Below, piece after piece: positions 1-8,966 of a DNA stretch of 33,133 nucleotides. The position numbers were made by a program, and so were the translations under genes. The notes below the pieces were generated by a model that saw only the letters and a program-made list of their open reading frames with translations, was not told where the DNA came from and searched no databases. The number at the start of each line of letters is the position of its first letter. Position 1 is the stretch's first letter. This stretch comes from Bacteroidales bacterium (lineage in GTDB: Bacteria > Bacteroidota > Bacteroidia > Bacteroidales > Muribaculaceae), in contig JAJBVP010000283.1 in assembly GCA_020859755.1 (NCBI GenBank), positions 1 through 33,133 on the forward strand, in the 5' to 3' direction.

Positions 1-75
1 GTCCCCAAAGACCACCCCAGTTCGACATATTCCAATTTTTGTCATGTAGTTAACCCTAAGGTAAAGAAAACAACT

Positions 76-1188
76 ATGAGAAGAGGTATGATTCCTAAGA
101 GCTTTATGGCCGCGCTGGCGCTGGCCTTGGCGTCGGCCGGAGCGAGCCCTCTCCATGGGATGGGGCTCCCGCAAGTGGATATTGACCACTTGCTCGCCGC
201 AGCGCGCATTTCCAACGACTCCATATATTTCACCCGCGAAGTGCCCGGCGCGCTGATGTTCCAGGGCGAATTTCCCATGCCGCTACCCTCGCCTCTCGAC
301 TCGCTCGAGATGCAGGAGAGCCAGCTGGAGATGCCGCTGCCGCAAGCGCCCACGGCCACCGAGACCATTGAATCGATGGAGATGGTGGAGGCCGGTGGCG
401 AAATCCAGCTCCCACCCGTGTCGCTCACCCCGCTGATGCAGGAAAAAGAGCTCGCCCGCATGCGCGAGTCGCTACTCCCCGGCAGTTACCGACCCAACAT
501 CTACGACTACCCCTACTCCCGCACATTCCGCTGCGAGAACTGGCACCGGTTGTGGCAGAACACCGCCGTGCTGTTCGGTGGCGGCTTCGTCGCCCTGGGC
601 GTGCTTGAATTGCTCCCCGACGACGCCACGGCCTGGAACAAAGCCGAAATACACAAAAAGCCGCTCTTCCAGCGCTGGTGGACCAACGTCAAGAAAGGAC
701 CCGTCTGGGACCACGACAACCCCATTTTCAACTACGTGCTTCATCCCTACGGCGGCGCTGCATACTATATGAGCGCACGATCGCAAGGCTTCAACCTGCT
801 GGGATCTTTCCTCTACTCCGCCGCCATCTCCACCTGCTTCTGGGAATACGGCATCGAGGCCTTCATGGAGATCCCCTCGATACAGGACCTCTTCGTGACG
901 CCCGTTGTGGGCTCAATCGTCGGTGAGTGCTTCTACCGCGTCAAGCGCCATATCGTTGAGAACGACTACACCCTGTGGGGCTCCTACTTCCTGGGCCGCG
1001 CGGTGTGCTTCATCGTCGATCCCGTCAACGAGGTGGCCGACCTGTTCCGCGGCAATCCCAACATGCACTGGTCGCGGCGCCATAACCCGCGTCCCGGCGA
1101 CCCCGAGCTTACCGTCATGCCCATGCTCGGCCCCGTAAACGGCGGTCCCGAACAGCTCTGGGGCCTGTCGCTGAGCTACAACTTCTAA
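76..1188 (+). CDS. DUF3943 domain protein, exported
   Basis: This is a 370-residue protein of the DUF3943 family, found mainly in Bacteroidetes and related Gram-negatives; its biochemical role is not known. The N-terminus has basic residues followed by an Ala/Leu-rich stretch (about residues 10-24, AALALALASAGAS), as in a Sec signal peptide, so I infer export to the envelope. Residues 30-135 are Met/Pro/Glu-rich and look like a linker. The conserved DUF3943 part begins near residue 140 (YDYPYSRTF) and includes GPVWDHDNPIFNYVLHPYGG and the WEYGIEAF segment. The C-terminus ends LWGLSLSYNF; a terminal Phe fits an outer-membrane beta-strand end, but this is only suggestive. The ATG at 76 is the first start after an AT-rich leader. 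The gene stands alone, 67 bases before lysS, which has its own promoter. Confidence 0.85.
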   Translation: MRRGMIPKSFMAALALALASAGASPLHGMGLPQVDIDHLLAAARISNDSIYFTREVPGALMFQGEFPMPLPSPLDSLEMQESQLEMPLPQAPTATETIESMEMVEAGGEIQLPPVSLTPLMQEKELARMRESLLPGSYRPNIYDYPYSRTFRCENWHRLWQNTAVLFGGGFVALGVLELLPDDATAWNKAEIHKKPLFQRWWTNVKKGPVWDHDNPIFNYVLHPYGGAAYYMSARSQGFNLLGSFLYSAAISTCFWEYGIEAFMEIPSIQDLFVTPVVGSIVGECFYRVKRHIVENDYTLWGSYFLGRAVCFIVDPVNEVADLFRGNPNMHWSRRHNPRPGDPELTVMPMLGPVNGGPEQLWGLSLSYNF

Positions 1189-1193
1189 TGGAT

Positions 1194-1224
1194 TTTGGCG
1201 TGTGGGGGATTTTTGTTAACTTCG
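1194..1224 (+). promoter_or_regulatory. Bacteroidetes-type promoter for lysS
   Basis: TTTG at 1194-1197 is followed after 19 bases by TAACTTCG at 1217-1224, seven of eight matches to the -7 element TAnnTTTG. It lies 31 bases before the ATG chosen for lysS and implies a start of transcription near 1231. Confidence 0.5.
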
Positions 1225-1255
1225 CGTTTTGTTAGAAACAGTCAACTATAACGAT

Positions 1256-2833
1256 ATGAGCAAGCAGCAAGAGCCCCAGCAGGAGGCCATCCAGCAGGAA
1301 ACAGCCCAGCAACAGGGAAAGCAGCCCCGTCAGCTTAGTGAGCAGGAGATTGTACGCCGTGCTTCGATGGAGCGTATGCGCCAGATGGGTATCGACCCTT
1401 ATCCCGCAGCCGAATTCCCCGTCACCGGTTACACCGACGAGATTAAGGCCAATTTCAGCGACGACGAGCTTGAGCCCCGACAGGTCTCGGTGGCCGGCCG
1501 ACTGATGTCGCGCCGCGTAATGGGAAAGGCATCCTTCATGGAGCTTCAGGACTCCAAGGGACGAATCCAGGTGTACGTCAACCGCGACGAGCTCTGCCCC
1601 GACGACAACAAGGACATGTACAACGTCGTGTTCAAGAAGCTGCTCGATATCGGCGACTTCGTGGGCATCGAGGGTTTTGTGTTCCGCACCCAGACGGGCG
1701 AAATCTCGGTCCACGCCAAGCGGTTGACCGTCCTGAGCAAGTCGCTTCGCCCCCTACCCATCGTGAAATTCAAGGACGGAGTGGCCTACGACGCATTTGA
1801 CGACCCCGAGATGCGCTACCGCCGCCGCTACGTCGACCTCGTGGTCAACGACGGCGTAAAGGATATCTTCATCAAGCGCACCAAGGTGTACAACTCAATG
1901 CGCGAGTACTTCAACTCCCACGGCTACATGGAGGTGGAGACCCCCATCCTCCAGTCGATTCCCGGTGGAGCCGCGGCTCGCCCCTTCGTCACCCATCACA
2001 ACGCCCTTGACATCCCCCTGTACCTGCGTATCGCCGACGAGCTTTACCTCAAGCGCCTGATCGTGGGCGGATTCGAGGGAGTGTACGAGTTCTCCAAGAA
2101 TTTCCGCAACGAGGGCATGGACCGCAACCACAACCCCGAGTTCACCTGCATGGAGATCTACGTATCCTACAAGGACTACAACTGGATGATGGACTTCACC
2201 GAGAAGCTCCTCGAAAAGATATGCCTTGACGTCAACGGCACCACCGAGGTGAAGGTGGGCGACAACGTCATCTCCTTCAAGGCCCCATTCAAGCGGGTAA
2301 CCATGCGCGACGCCATCCTCGAGCACACTGGCTACGACATCGACGGCAAGAGCGAGGACGAGCTCCGCGAGGCCGCCCAGAAGATGGGCGTCGAGGTCGA
2401 CAAGACCATGGGCAAGGGCAAGCTCATCGACGAGATCTTCGGCGAGAAATGCGAGGGCCGCTACATCCAGCCCACATTCATCACCGATTACCCCATCGAG
2501 ATGTCGCCCCTCACCAAGCGTCACCGCAACAACCCCGAATTGACCGAGCGATTCGAGCTCATGGTCAACGGCAAAGAGCTCGCCAACGCCTACTCCGAGC
2601 TCAACGACCCGATCGACCAATACGAGCGATTCGTCGAGCAGATGCGTCTCAGCGAAAAGGGCGACGACGAGGCTATGATCATCGATGCCGACTTCATCCG
2701 TGCCCTCGAGTACGGAATGCCCCCAACGTCCGGCATGGGTATCGGCATGGACCGCCTGGTAATGCTCATGACGGGCCAAACCACCATCCAGGAAGTGCTG
2801 TTCTTCCCCCAGATGCGCCCCGAGAAGAAGTAA
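1256..2833 (+). CDS. lysS: Lysyl-tRNA synthetase, class II
   Basis: LysS charges tRNA-Lys with lysine at the cost of ATP, in the cytoplasm. The 525-residue protein has an N-terminal OB-fold anticodon-binding domain (about residues 55-165) and the class II catalytic core. Visible class II signatures are the motif 1 region ([20 protein letters not shown]), motif 2 ([20 protein letters not shown]) and motif 3 ([15 protein letters not shown]) near the C-terminus. The first 30 residues are unusually Gln/Glu-rich ([14 protein letters not shown]), an extension ahead of the OB fold. I chose ATG 1256 because the longer frame from 1229 starts with TTG inside the presumed 5' leader. gpsA follows after 28 bases, so co-transcription is likely. 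Length is close to E. coli LysS (505). Confidence 0.96.
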   Translation: MSKQQEPQQEAIQQETAQQQGKQPRQLSEQEIVRRASMERMRQMGIDPYPAAEFPVTGYTDEIKANFSDDELEPRQVSVAGRLMSRRVMGKASFMELQDSKGRIQVYVNRDELCPDDNKDMYNVVFKKLLDIGDFVGIEGFVFRTQTGEISVHAKRLTVLSKSLRPLPIVKFKDGVAYDAFDDPEMRYRRRYVDLVVNDGVKDIFIKRTKVYNSMREYFNSHGYMEVETPILQSIPGGAAARPFVTHHNALDIPLYLRIADELYLKRLIVGGFEGVYEFSKNFRNEGMDRNHNPEFTCMEIYVSYKDYNWMMDFTEKLLEKICLDVNGTTEVKVGDNVISFKAPFKRVTMRDAILEHTGYDIDGKSEDELREAAQKMGVEVDKTMGKGKLIDEIFGEKCEGRYIQPTFITDYPIEMSPLTKRHRNNPELTERFELMVNGKELANAYSELNDPIDQYERFVEQMRLSEKGDDEAMIIDADFIRALEYGMPPTSGMGIGMDRLVMLMTGQTTIQEVLFFPQMRPEKK

Positions 2834-2861
2834 TCGCTTCGTCAAACAATCTTTTAAAACC

Positions 2862-3857
2862 ATGGAATTCCCCGGAAAGATCGCCATCATGGGCGGAGGC
2901 AGCTGGGCCACCGCCTTAGCTAAGCTTCTGCTTCAGAATTGCGACAACATCATATGGTACATGCGCCGCGAGGACCGTATCGACGACTTCAAGCGCTTGG
3001 GGCACAATCCCGTGTACTTGACCGACGTGGAATTTGACATCTCACGTATCAATTTCACCGCCGATATCAACCAAGCTTGCACCGAGGCCGACACCCTCGT
3101 CCTGGTAATGCCGTCGCCCTACTTCAAGGAGCACCTGGCCAAGCTCAACGTCGACATCTCCCAGAAGAGCGTCGTCTCGGCCGTAAAAGGCATCGTGCCC
3201 GACGACAACATGCTTATCTCCGACTATATGATCGAGCGTTTCGGCGTCGCCCGCGACAAGATGCTCGTCATCTCCGGTCCATGCCACGCCGAGGAGGTAG
3301 CCCTCGACCGCCCAAGCTACCTCACGATCGGTTGCCCCGACATCGCCCGCGCGGCCGATTTTGCCCGATGCATCGCCGGAAAGCACACGCGCACGATCAC
3401 TTCCTCCGATGTCGACGGTATCGAATACGCCGCCGTGCTCAAAAACGTCTACGCCATCGCCGCCGGAGTGGTCCATGGAATGAAAAAAGGCGACAACTTC
3501 CTGGCAATGCTCGTCTCCAACGCTATCCGCGAGATGGAGCGATTCATCGACGCTGTCAACCCCCGGCCGCGACAGATATGCGATTCTGTATATCTGGGCG
3601 ACCTGCTCGTGACAGCCTACTCCCAATTCTCGCGCAACCACAACTTCGGCGCGATCATCGGCCGCGGATACTCGGTGAAAACCGCCCGGATGGAGATGGA
3701 GCAAACCGCTGAGGGCTACTACGGCACCCGTTGCATCCACGAGATCAACCGCCGATACGAGGTGGCTATGCCCATCCTCGACGGAGTCTACGATATCCTT
3801 TACCGCAACGTCAAGCCCGCCCGCGCCATCTCCGCAATGGCCCCCCTCTTTATCTAG
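2862..3857 (+). CDS. gpsA: NAD(P)H-dependent glycerol-3-phosphate dehydrogenase
   Basis: GpsA reduces dihydroxyacetone phosphate to sn-glycerol-3-phosphate, the backbone for phospholipids. The 331-residue product has the N-terminal Rossmann fingerprint IAIMGGGSWATALAKLL (residues 6-22), the SAVKGI segment that leads to the catalytic lysine region, the GPCHAEEVALDRPSYLTIG block, and the C-terminal helical domain with the VLKNVYAIAAGV motif that contains the conserved Lys/Asn. Length is typical for the family. It follows lysS by 28 bases. A new promoter lies just after its stop codon (3861-3891), so the lysS-gpsA unit and the next gene are separately driven. Identification is secure from the fold motifs. 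Confidence 0.95.
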   Translation: MEFPGKIAIMGGGSWATALAKLLLQNCDNIIWYMRREDRIDDFKRLGHNPVYLTDVEFDISRINFTADINQACTEADTLVLVMPSPYFKEHLAKLNVDISQKSVVSAVKGIVPDDNMLISDYMIERFGVARDKMLVISGPCHAEEVALDRPSYLTIGCPDIARAADFARCIAGKHTRTITSSDVDGIEYAAVLKNVYAIAAGVVHGMKKGDNFLAMLVSNAIREMERFIDAVNPRPRQICDSVYLGDLLVTAYSQFSRNHNFGAIIGRGYSVKTARMEMEQTAEGYYGTRCIHEINRRYEVAMPILDGVYDILYRNVKPARAISAMAPLFI

Positions 3858-3860
3858 GAT

Positions 3861-3891
3861 TTTGCTAGTTGCCAAAATATTGCTAATTTTG
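3861..3891 (+). promoter_or_regulatory. Consensus Bacteroidetes promoter for polyprenyl synthetase
   Basis: TTTG at 3861-3864, a 19-base spacer, then TAATTTTG at 3884-3891 give a perfect match to TTTG-N19-TAnnTTTG. The predicted transcription start lies about 12 bases before ATG 3910, giving a very short leader. Confidence 0.65.
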
Positions 3892-3909
3892 TGGCCGTAA
3901 AATCCCCGT

Positions 3910-4890
3910 ATGACCACCATAGAATCAATCCAACAGTCAATTGCCGACGAGCTCCAGCAGCTTAACGACCATATACGTCAAGCGCTGGTGTCGCCCAACG
4001 CGTTGATGAATCAGGTGGTTGACAACTACTTACGCGCCAAAGGGAAGCAGATCCGCCCAATCCTGGTAATCCTCAGCGCGCGCCTTTACGGCCCCGTGAC
4101 GCCTAAGGTGATCGCTGCCGCGGCAGCCGTCGAGCTGCTTCACAACGCCTCGTTGATACACGACGACGTGGTCGACGAGTCGAAAATGCGCCGCGGATTA
4201 CCCACCATCAACAAGGTGTGGGACAACCATATAGCCGTCCTCGTGGGCGACTTTTTCGTGTCCACCGCCCTACAGCTAGCCATATCCACCGGCGACCCAC
4301 GAATCATCGCTTCGCTCGCCTCCCTGGGCAAGCTGCTCTCTTTGGGCGAAATCGACCAAATTTACAACGCCCGTCAGCACTGCCGCGACGAGGAGGCCTA
4401 TTTCAACGTCATCGACCGCAAGACAGCCTCCCTGTTCATCTCTTGCGTCGAGATGGGCGCTTACGCCGCCGGAGCCAAAGAGGGCACATTCGAGCCTCTG
4501 CGTGCTTTCGCCAAGCTCCTCGGAGAGTGCTTCCAGATCAAGGACGACATCTTCGATTACCTCGGCGACGCCAAGGAGATCGGGAAGCCCACCGGCAACG
4601 ACCTCCGTGAGGGCAAAATCACCCTCCCTCTCCTGTGGGCCCTCAACAACCCCGACGCCCCCAATGCCGCCCAGATGAACGAGCTCTCCAAGCAAGAAGA
4701 GCTCTCCGCCCAGGAAATCGACCGCCTAATCCAATTCGCCCGCACTTCCGGGGGAATCGACTACGCCTACGACACAATAGACCGCCTGCGCGAAGAGGCT
4801 ACCGACTACCTTCACAACATCGGCGGTAGCCCCGACACCCGCGACCAATTGGCCGCCATTTTCGACTACATCATAGCCCGCGACCACTGA
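3910..4890 (+). CDS. ispB: Polyprenyl (octaprenyl-type) diphosphate synthase
   Basis: This is a trans-isoprenyl diphosphate synthase that condenses isopentenyl diphosphate onto allylic diphosphates to make the side chain of menaquinone in Bacteroidales; the symbol follows common usage and the chain length is not certain. Both Asp-rich motifs are present: LIHDDVVDESKMRRG (first DDxxD, near residue 85) and FQIKDDIFDYLGD (second, near residue 210). The KGKQIRPILV substrate-binding segment lies near residue 45 and GNDLREGKITLPLLWAL follows the second motif. The 326-residue length is typical of long-chain synthases. The gene has its own promoter and lies 55 bases before the chosen pdxA start. Confidence 0.93.
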   Translation: MTTIESIQQSIADELQQLNDHIRQALVSPNALMNQVVDNYLRAKGKQIRPILVILSARLYGPVTPKVIAAAAAVELLHNASLIHDDVVDESKMRRGLPTINKVWDNHIAVLVGDFFVSTALQLAISTGDPRIIASLASLGKLLSLGEIDQIYNARQHCRDEEAYFNVIDRKTASLFISCVEMGAYAAGAKEGTFEPLRAFAKLLGECFQIKDDIFDYLGDAKEIGKPTGNDLREGKITLPLLWALNNPDAPNAAQMNELSKQEELSAQEIDRLIQFARTSGGIDYAYDTIDRLREEATDYLHNIGGSPDTRDQLAAIFDYIIARDH

Positions 4891-4945
4891 TCCTCTCTTG
4901 GTCAACGCTATTCCAATCATATTTTCAGCCAATCGGAAAGACACA

Positions 4946-6049
4946 ATGGATAACGACAAAAAAATACGTGTGGGTATCACCCACGGCGACCTCAACGGTA
5001 TCGGTTACGAGGTGATTCTCAAATCTTTGGAGGGTGGTAACATCGCCGAGATGTGCACCCCCATCGTCTACGGCTCTGCTAAAATCGCCGCATTCTATCG
5101 CAAAGCTTTGGAGTTGCCCGAGGTGAAATTCACCCAGATTCAGCAAGCCGCCGAGGCCCGGGGCAACGCCAACTATATCATCAACGTCGTCGGCGAGGAC
5201 GTCAAGATCGAGCCGGGACAGTCGACTGCCGCCGCAGGTGAGGCCGCTTTCGCCGCACTCGAGCGCGCCGTGGCCGACCTGCGAAAAGGCGACATCGACG
5301 TGCTCGTCACCGCCCCTATCAACAAAAAGAACATACAGAGCAATACGTTCACATTCCCCGGCCACACCGAGTACCTCGAGTCGTCGATCGGCGACGGAGC
5401 CAAGGCCCTCATGATCCTCGCCAACGAGAACATGCGCGTGGCCCTGGTCACCATCCACTGTCCCATCGCCAGGGTGGCCGAGGGAGTTACCAAGGAGGCC
5501 GTCGAGGAGAAAATCACCATCCTCAACGACTCCCTGCGCCGCGACTGGGGCCTCAACGCCCCGCGCATTGCCGTCCTCGCCCTCAACCCCCACGCCGGTG
5601 AGGAAGGGCTCCTCGGCACTGAGGAGCAAGAGGTCATCGCCCCCGCAATCGAGGCCGCCAAGGCCAAAAAGATACTTGCCTTCGGCCCATATGCCGCCGA
5701 CGGATTCTTCGGCTCCGGAGCCTTCAAGAAATTCGATGGCATCCTCGCAATGTACCACGATCAGGGCCTCGCCCCATTCAAGGCCCTCGCGATGAACTCG
5801 GGCGTGAACATCACCGCCGGATTGCCTTACGTGCGCACATCCCCCGACCATGGCACCGGTTACGACATCGCCGGTAAAGGCCAGGCCGACCCACAGTCGA
5901 TGCGCGAGGCAATCTACACTGCTATCGACATCTTCCGCAACCGCCGTCGCCACGAGGAGATGTACCGCCGTCCCCTCAAGCGCAAATATTTCGACCGCAG
6001 CGGCGACAGCGAAAAGCTCGACCTCACCAAGGAAGACCCCACCGATTAA
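4946..6049 (+). CDS. pdxA: 4-hydroxythreonine-4-phosphate dehydrogenase
   Basis: PdxA oxidises 4-phosphohydroxy-L-threonine in the DXP-dependent pathway of pyridoxal 5'-phosphate synthesis. The 367-residue protein shows the family signatures: ITHGDLNGIGYEVILKSL near the N-terminus, TAPINKKNIQ and FPGHTEYLES (substrate and metal-binding His), the YHDQGLAPFKAL block with the metal-binding His-Asp, and TSPDHGTGYDIAGKG near the C-terminus. Length is slightly above E. coli PdxA (329) because of a C-terminal tail rich in basic residues. I chose ATG 4946; the upstream frame to 4898 lacks the look of conserved sequence and begins with a non-ATG codon. The gene is followed by a low-complexity repeat block rather than a clear terminator. 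Confidence 0.93.
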   Translation: MDNDKKIRVGITHGDLNGIGYEVILKSLEGGNIAEMCTPIVYGSAKIAAFYRKALELPEVKFTQIQQAAEARGNANYIINVVGEDVKIEPGQSTAAAGEAAFAALERAVADLRKGDIDVLVTAPINKKNIQSNTFTFPGHTEYLESSIGDGAKALMILANENMRVALVTIHCPIARVAEGVTKEAVEEKITILNDSLRRDWGLNAPRIAVLALNPHAGEEGLLGTEEQEVIAPAIEAAKAKKILAFGPYAADGFFGSGAFKKFDGILAMYHDQGLAPFKALAMNSGVNITAGLPYVRTSPDHGTGYDIAGKGQADPQSMREAIYTAIDIFRNRRRHEEMYRRPLKRKYFDRSGDSEKLDLTKEDPTD

Positions 6050-6055
6050 TCCCCC

Positions 6056-6145
6056 TCCTTTAAAGATTTATTGGTTTAAATCCTTTAAAGATTTATTGGT
6101 TTAAAGATTTAAATCCTTTAATCCTTTAATCCTTTAAAGATTTAT
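6056..6145 (+). repeat. A/T-rich direct repeats after pdxA
   Basis: A 25-bp unit (6056-6080, beginning TCCTTTAAAGATTTATTGG) is repeated exactly at 6081-6105. It is followed by several copies of the 8-mer TCCTTTAA up to about 6140. The same words occur in the repeat block at 6920-7058, so the nucleotidyltransferase gene sits between two related repeat blocks. Confidence 0.9.
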
Positions 6146-6178
6146 CCCCCCTCTCGCTAAAAACTAAAAATCCCCTTA

Positions 6179-6907
6179 ATGAACTACGCGATAATAGCTG
6201 CCGGCGAAGGCTCCCGATTGGTCCAGGAGGGCGTTAAGCTCCCCAAGCCATTGGTCACCCTCCAAGGCCAACCAATGATAAAACGCCTTATCGACATATT
6301 CATGCGCCACAACCCTGAAAGCCTGTCGATTATCGTCAACGAGCAGATGAAGGACGTGCGCGCTTATGTCGAGGCCCTCGACCTCCCCGTCCCCAAACAC
6401 CTCACCGTCAAATCCACCCCCTCGTCGATGCACTCCTTCAAGGAAGTGAGCCGCACTGCCGCTCGCGACGGCCGATTCCTCGTCACTACGGTCGACACAA
6501 TCTTCCGCGAGGACGAATTCGCCCGATACATCGCCGCATTCGAGGCCGACCCTGAGGCCGACGGTTACATGGCAGTCACCTCCTACATCGACGACGAGAA
6601 GCCCCTCTACGTCGATGTCGCCCCCGATATGCGCATCACCGCATTCCGCGACGAGGCTTTCCCCGGCGTCAAATACATCTCCGGAGGCATCTACGGCCTT
6701 ACTCCCAAGGCTATCGACACCCTCGACCGATGCCTGGCCGAGGGGCAGAGCCGCATGCGCAACTTCCAGCGCGCGCTCGTGGCCGACGGTCTCGACCTCC
6801 GGGCCTTCCCCATGGGCAAGATCCTCGACGTAGACCACGCCGGCGACATCCCCAAAGCCGAGGAATTTCTTGCCACCGGCCCCCAAACCCCCGCAGCGGG
6901 GGCTTAA
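6179..6907 (+). CDS. Nucleotidyltransferase (NTP_transf family)
   Basis: The 242-residue protein has the N-terminal nucleotide-binding signature of sugar-phosphate nucleotidyltransferases, IIAAGEGSRLVQEG with KLPKPLVTLQGQPMIKRLID (residues 4-38). The VTTVDTIFREDEF segment near residue 102 matches the metal-binding Asp region, and FPGVKYISGGIYGLTP near 160 the substrate region. It probably transfers a nucleotide from NTP to a phosphorylated sugar or polyol. The downstream genes encode a CDP-alcohol phosphatidyltransferase and a HAD-family enzyme, so a head-group activation step is a reasonable inference; the exact substrate cannot be read from sequence. A 206-bp repeat block separates it from the next gene. 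Its ATG at 6179 follows a CCCTCTCGCTAAAAACT leader that is shared with the leader of the ATP-grasp gene. Confidence 0.8.
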   Translation: MNYAIIAAGEGSRLVQEGVKLPKPLVTLQGQPMIKRLIDIFMRHNPESLSIIVNEQMKDVRAYVEALDLPVPKHLTVKSTPSSMHSFKEVSRTAARDGRFLVTTVDTIFREDEFARYIAAFEADPEADGYMAVTSYIDDEKPLYVDVAPDMRITAFRDEAFPGVKYISGGIYGLTPKAIDTLDRCLAEGQSRMRNFQRALVADGLDLRAFPMGKILDVDHAGDIPKAEEFLATGPQTPAAGA

Positions 6908-6919
6908 GAATAGCCCCTA

Positions 6920-7106
6920 AATCCTTTCCTCCTTTAAAGATTTAAAGCTTTAAAGATTTAAAAATAGCTATAATCCTTTCCTCCTTTAAAGATTTAAAGC
7001 TTTAAAGATTTAAAAATAGCTATAATCCTTTCCTCCTTTCCTCCTTTAAAGATTTAAATCCCCTCTCGCTAAAAACTGAAAACTGAAAACTGAAGACTGA
7101 AAACTA
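6920..7106 (+). repeat. 52-bp tandem repeat block
   Basis: A 52-bp unit beginning AATCCTTTCCTCCTTTAAAG occupies 6920-6971, repeats at 6972-7023 and begins a third, shortened copy at 7024. Inside it, TTTAAAGATTTAAA recurs. The block ends with a run of the 7-mer ACTGAAA and variants (about 7073-7106) just before the next ATG. No gene is visible in this interval. Confidence 0.9.
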
Positions 7107-7113
7107 CAATATA

Positions 7114-7989
7114 ATGGCCGAAAACAAAATAGCAGGCATAATGCGAGCGGGAGCCTACTCCCCCAACCACATAGGCAACGACGCCGCCATTTTCAACGGC
7201 GTAGTCGACCAATTGCGAAAACGCGGCTCCGAGGTCAACGTCTACTCCGAGGAGCAGCTTATGGCCGGTGCCGTAACCGAGCCTATTATCGTTAACATGT
7301 GCCGTGAGGCCAAATCCATTGCCCTCCTACAGCAATACGAGGACCAAGGTCGCCTCGTCATCAACTCGGGATACGGAATCGAAAACTGCACCCGCAAGCG
7401 CATGACACGAATCCTCCTCGGCTCCAACATCCCTTACCCCGAAAGCCTCACCGTCAACACCGACGAGGTGGTCAAGGGCCAGCTGGTTAAAGCCAAATTC
7501 ACCCAATGCTGGATCAAGCGAGGCGACGGCCACGCCCAGCACAAGGAAGACGTATCCTACGTGCGCCACCCCGAGGAGGCCCAGGAGGTGCTCCAGGAGT
7601 ACTTCCTCCGTGGCATCAAGCGAGCCGTCATCAACCGCCACTTGGTGGGCGACCTGATCAAGTTCTACGGCGTTGCGGGCACCCCGTTCTTCTACTGGTT
7701 CTACCCATTCGACCTCGGACACTCCAAATACGGCCACGAGGCTATCAACGGCAAAAGCCAGGGCATAGAATTCGACCTCAACCACCTAAAGGCAATTGTA
7801 CAGGCCGCTTCCGACGCAGTCGACGTCAAAATCTACGGCGGTGACGCCATCGTATCGCCCGACGGCTCTATCTCCATCATCGACTTCAACGACTGGCCAA
7901 GCTTCGCCCCTTGCCGAGTGGAAGCCGCGCCATATATCGCAAAGTGTATCATCACGGCCATCAAGGTCCGCAAAGCAGCACGCTCATGA
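7114..7989 (+). CDS. ATP-grasp-like protein of lipid/head-group locus
   Basis: The 291-residue protein resembles the ATP-grasp fold of glutathione synthase/RimK-type ligases. The N-terminal part (GIMRAGAYSPNHIGNDAAIF) looks like a pre-ATP-grasp domain. A lysine-containing segment, CWIKRGDGHAQHKEDVSYV (about residues 130-150), resembles the ATP-binding strand. The C-terminal GDAIVSPDGSISIIDFNDWP (about 249-268) fits the usual metal/ATP-binding strand with Asp and Asn, DFNDWPSF. I therefore infer an ATP-dependent carboxylate-amine ligase or a degenerate relative; no substrate can be assigned. The stop codon overlaps the next ATG (ATGA at 7986-7989), so it is translationally coupled to the phosphatidyltransferase gene, and the two products probably act in one pathway. 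Confidence 0.65.
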   Translation: MAENKIAGIMRAGAYSPNHIGNDAAIFNGVVDQLRKRGSEVNVYSEEQLMAGAVTEPIIVNMCREAKSIALLQQYEDQGRLVINSGYGIENCTRKRMTRILLGSNIPYPESLTVNTDEVVKGQLVKAKFTQCWIKRGDGHAQHKEDVSYVRHPEEAQEVLQEYFLRGIKRAVINRHLVGDLIKFYGVAGTPFFYWFYPFDLGHSKYGHEAINGKSQGIEFDLNHLKAIVQAASDAVDVKIYGGDAIVSPDGSISIIDFNDWPSFAPCRVEAAPYIAKCIITAIKVRKAARS

Positions 7990-8966
7990 GCACCAGTGCC
8001 ACCACGCATAAGGCCCAGGAATCACACAAGACTCATGAGCCCCACAAAGGCTACAAGGCATCCCTCAAGTCGATGGACACCGAGGAGACCTTCGACCTGA
8101 TTTTCTACCGCCCTATCGGATACGCATGGGCATGCCTCGCCGCAAAGCTCGGCATCACCCCCAACGCCATCACCATCGCCTCAATCTTCCTCGGCCTCGG
8201 CGCCGGAGTCCTTTTCTTCTTTAGCGACCTCTGGCTCAACCTCATTGGCATCGTCCTCCTCGTTTGGGCCAACTCATTCGACAGCGCCGACGGCCAGCTG
8301 GCCCGCATGACCGGCCAGTACTCACGCATCGGCCGAATCCTCGACGGATTGAGCGGCGACATATGGTTTGCGGCCATCTACGTCGCCATCTGCCTCCGAG
8401 AAAACCACACATCCGACTTCTTCATGGCCCACACATGGGTCATCTGGGTTGTGGCCGTCGTAACGGGCCTGTGCCACGCCAAGCAGGCCGCCATGGCCGA
8501 CTATTACCGTCAGTTCCACCTCTTCTTCGTCAAAGGCAAGGAAGGGAGCGAGCTGGAGGACTCGGAGCACCTCAAGCACAAGCTCGACGCCCTCACCTGG
8601 CGCCACAACTTCTGGCAGAAACTCACCATGAGTTTCTACACCAACTATACCGTGTCGCAAGAGGTGCACACCCAGTCGATGCAGGCCCTGCGCCGCGAGT
8701 TGCGCGAACGATTCGGCGACGCCCCGGCCCCACAATCATTCCGCGACGCGTTCCGCAAGGCCTCCAAGCCGCTGATGAAGTACACCAACATCCTGTCGTT
8801 CAACGTGCGCTCATGGGCACTGTTCGCCGCCCTGCTACTGCAGATGCCCTGGCTATACTTCGCCTTCGAGCTTACAGTCCTCAACCTCCTACTGGTGTAC
8901 ATGAACATCCGTCACGAGCGCATATGCCGCCGATTCACTAAAGAACTGAAAGATGGAAAATATTGA
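7986..8966 (+). CDS. CDP-alcohol phosphatidyltransferase
   Basis: This membrane enzyme of the CDP-alcohol phosphotransferase family joins an alcohol or phosphorylated alcohol to a CDP-activated partner, displacing CMP. The signature lies near residues 98-124: DSADGQLAR, eight residues, G, three residues, D. The last Asp is one residue further than in the usual D-x3-D spacing (DGLSGD). Hydrophobic segments flank it (AITIASIFLGLGAGVLFFF, LIGIVLLVWANSF, and two near the C-terminus, ALFAALLLQMPWLYFAF). The first 30 residues are polar and His/Lys-rich. ATG 7986 is chosen because it overlaps the previous stop codon; the longer frame from 7911 lies inside the previous gene. The last 14 bases overlap the HAD gene. 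With the nucleotidyltransferase and HAD protein this resembles bacteroidete inositol-type lipid loci, but no inositol-phosphate synthase is in the window. Confidence 0.85.
   Translation: MSTSATTHKAQESHKTHEPHKGYKASLKSMDTEETFDLIFYRPIGYAWACLAAKLGITPNAITIASIFLGLGAGVLFFFSDLWLNLIGIVLLVWANSFDSADGQLARMTGQYSRIGRILDGLSGDIWFAAIYVAICLRENHTSDFFMAHTWVIWVVAVVTGLCHAKQAAMADYYRQFHLFFVKGKEGSELEDSEHLKHKLDALTWRHNFWQKLTMSFYTNYTVSQEVHTQSMQALRRELRERFGDAPAPQSFRDAFRKASKPLMKYTNILSFNVRSWALFAALLLQMPWLYFAFELTVLNLLLVYMNIRHERICRRFTKELKDGKY

Noticed and set aside
1895-2911. A 338-codon minus-strand frame opposite lysS
   Set aside because: It is an antisense shadow of the highly biased lysS codons (Val/Leu/His/Glu-rich), and lysS is certain.
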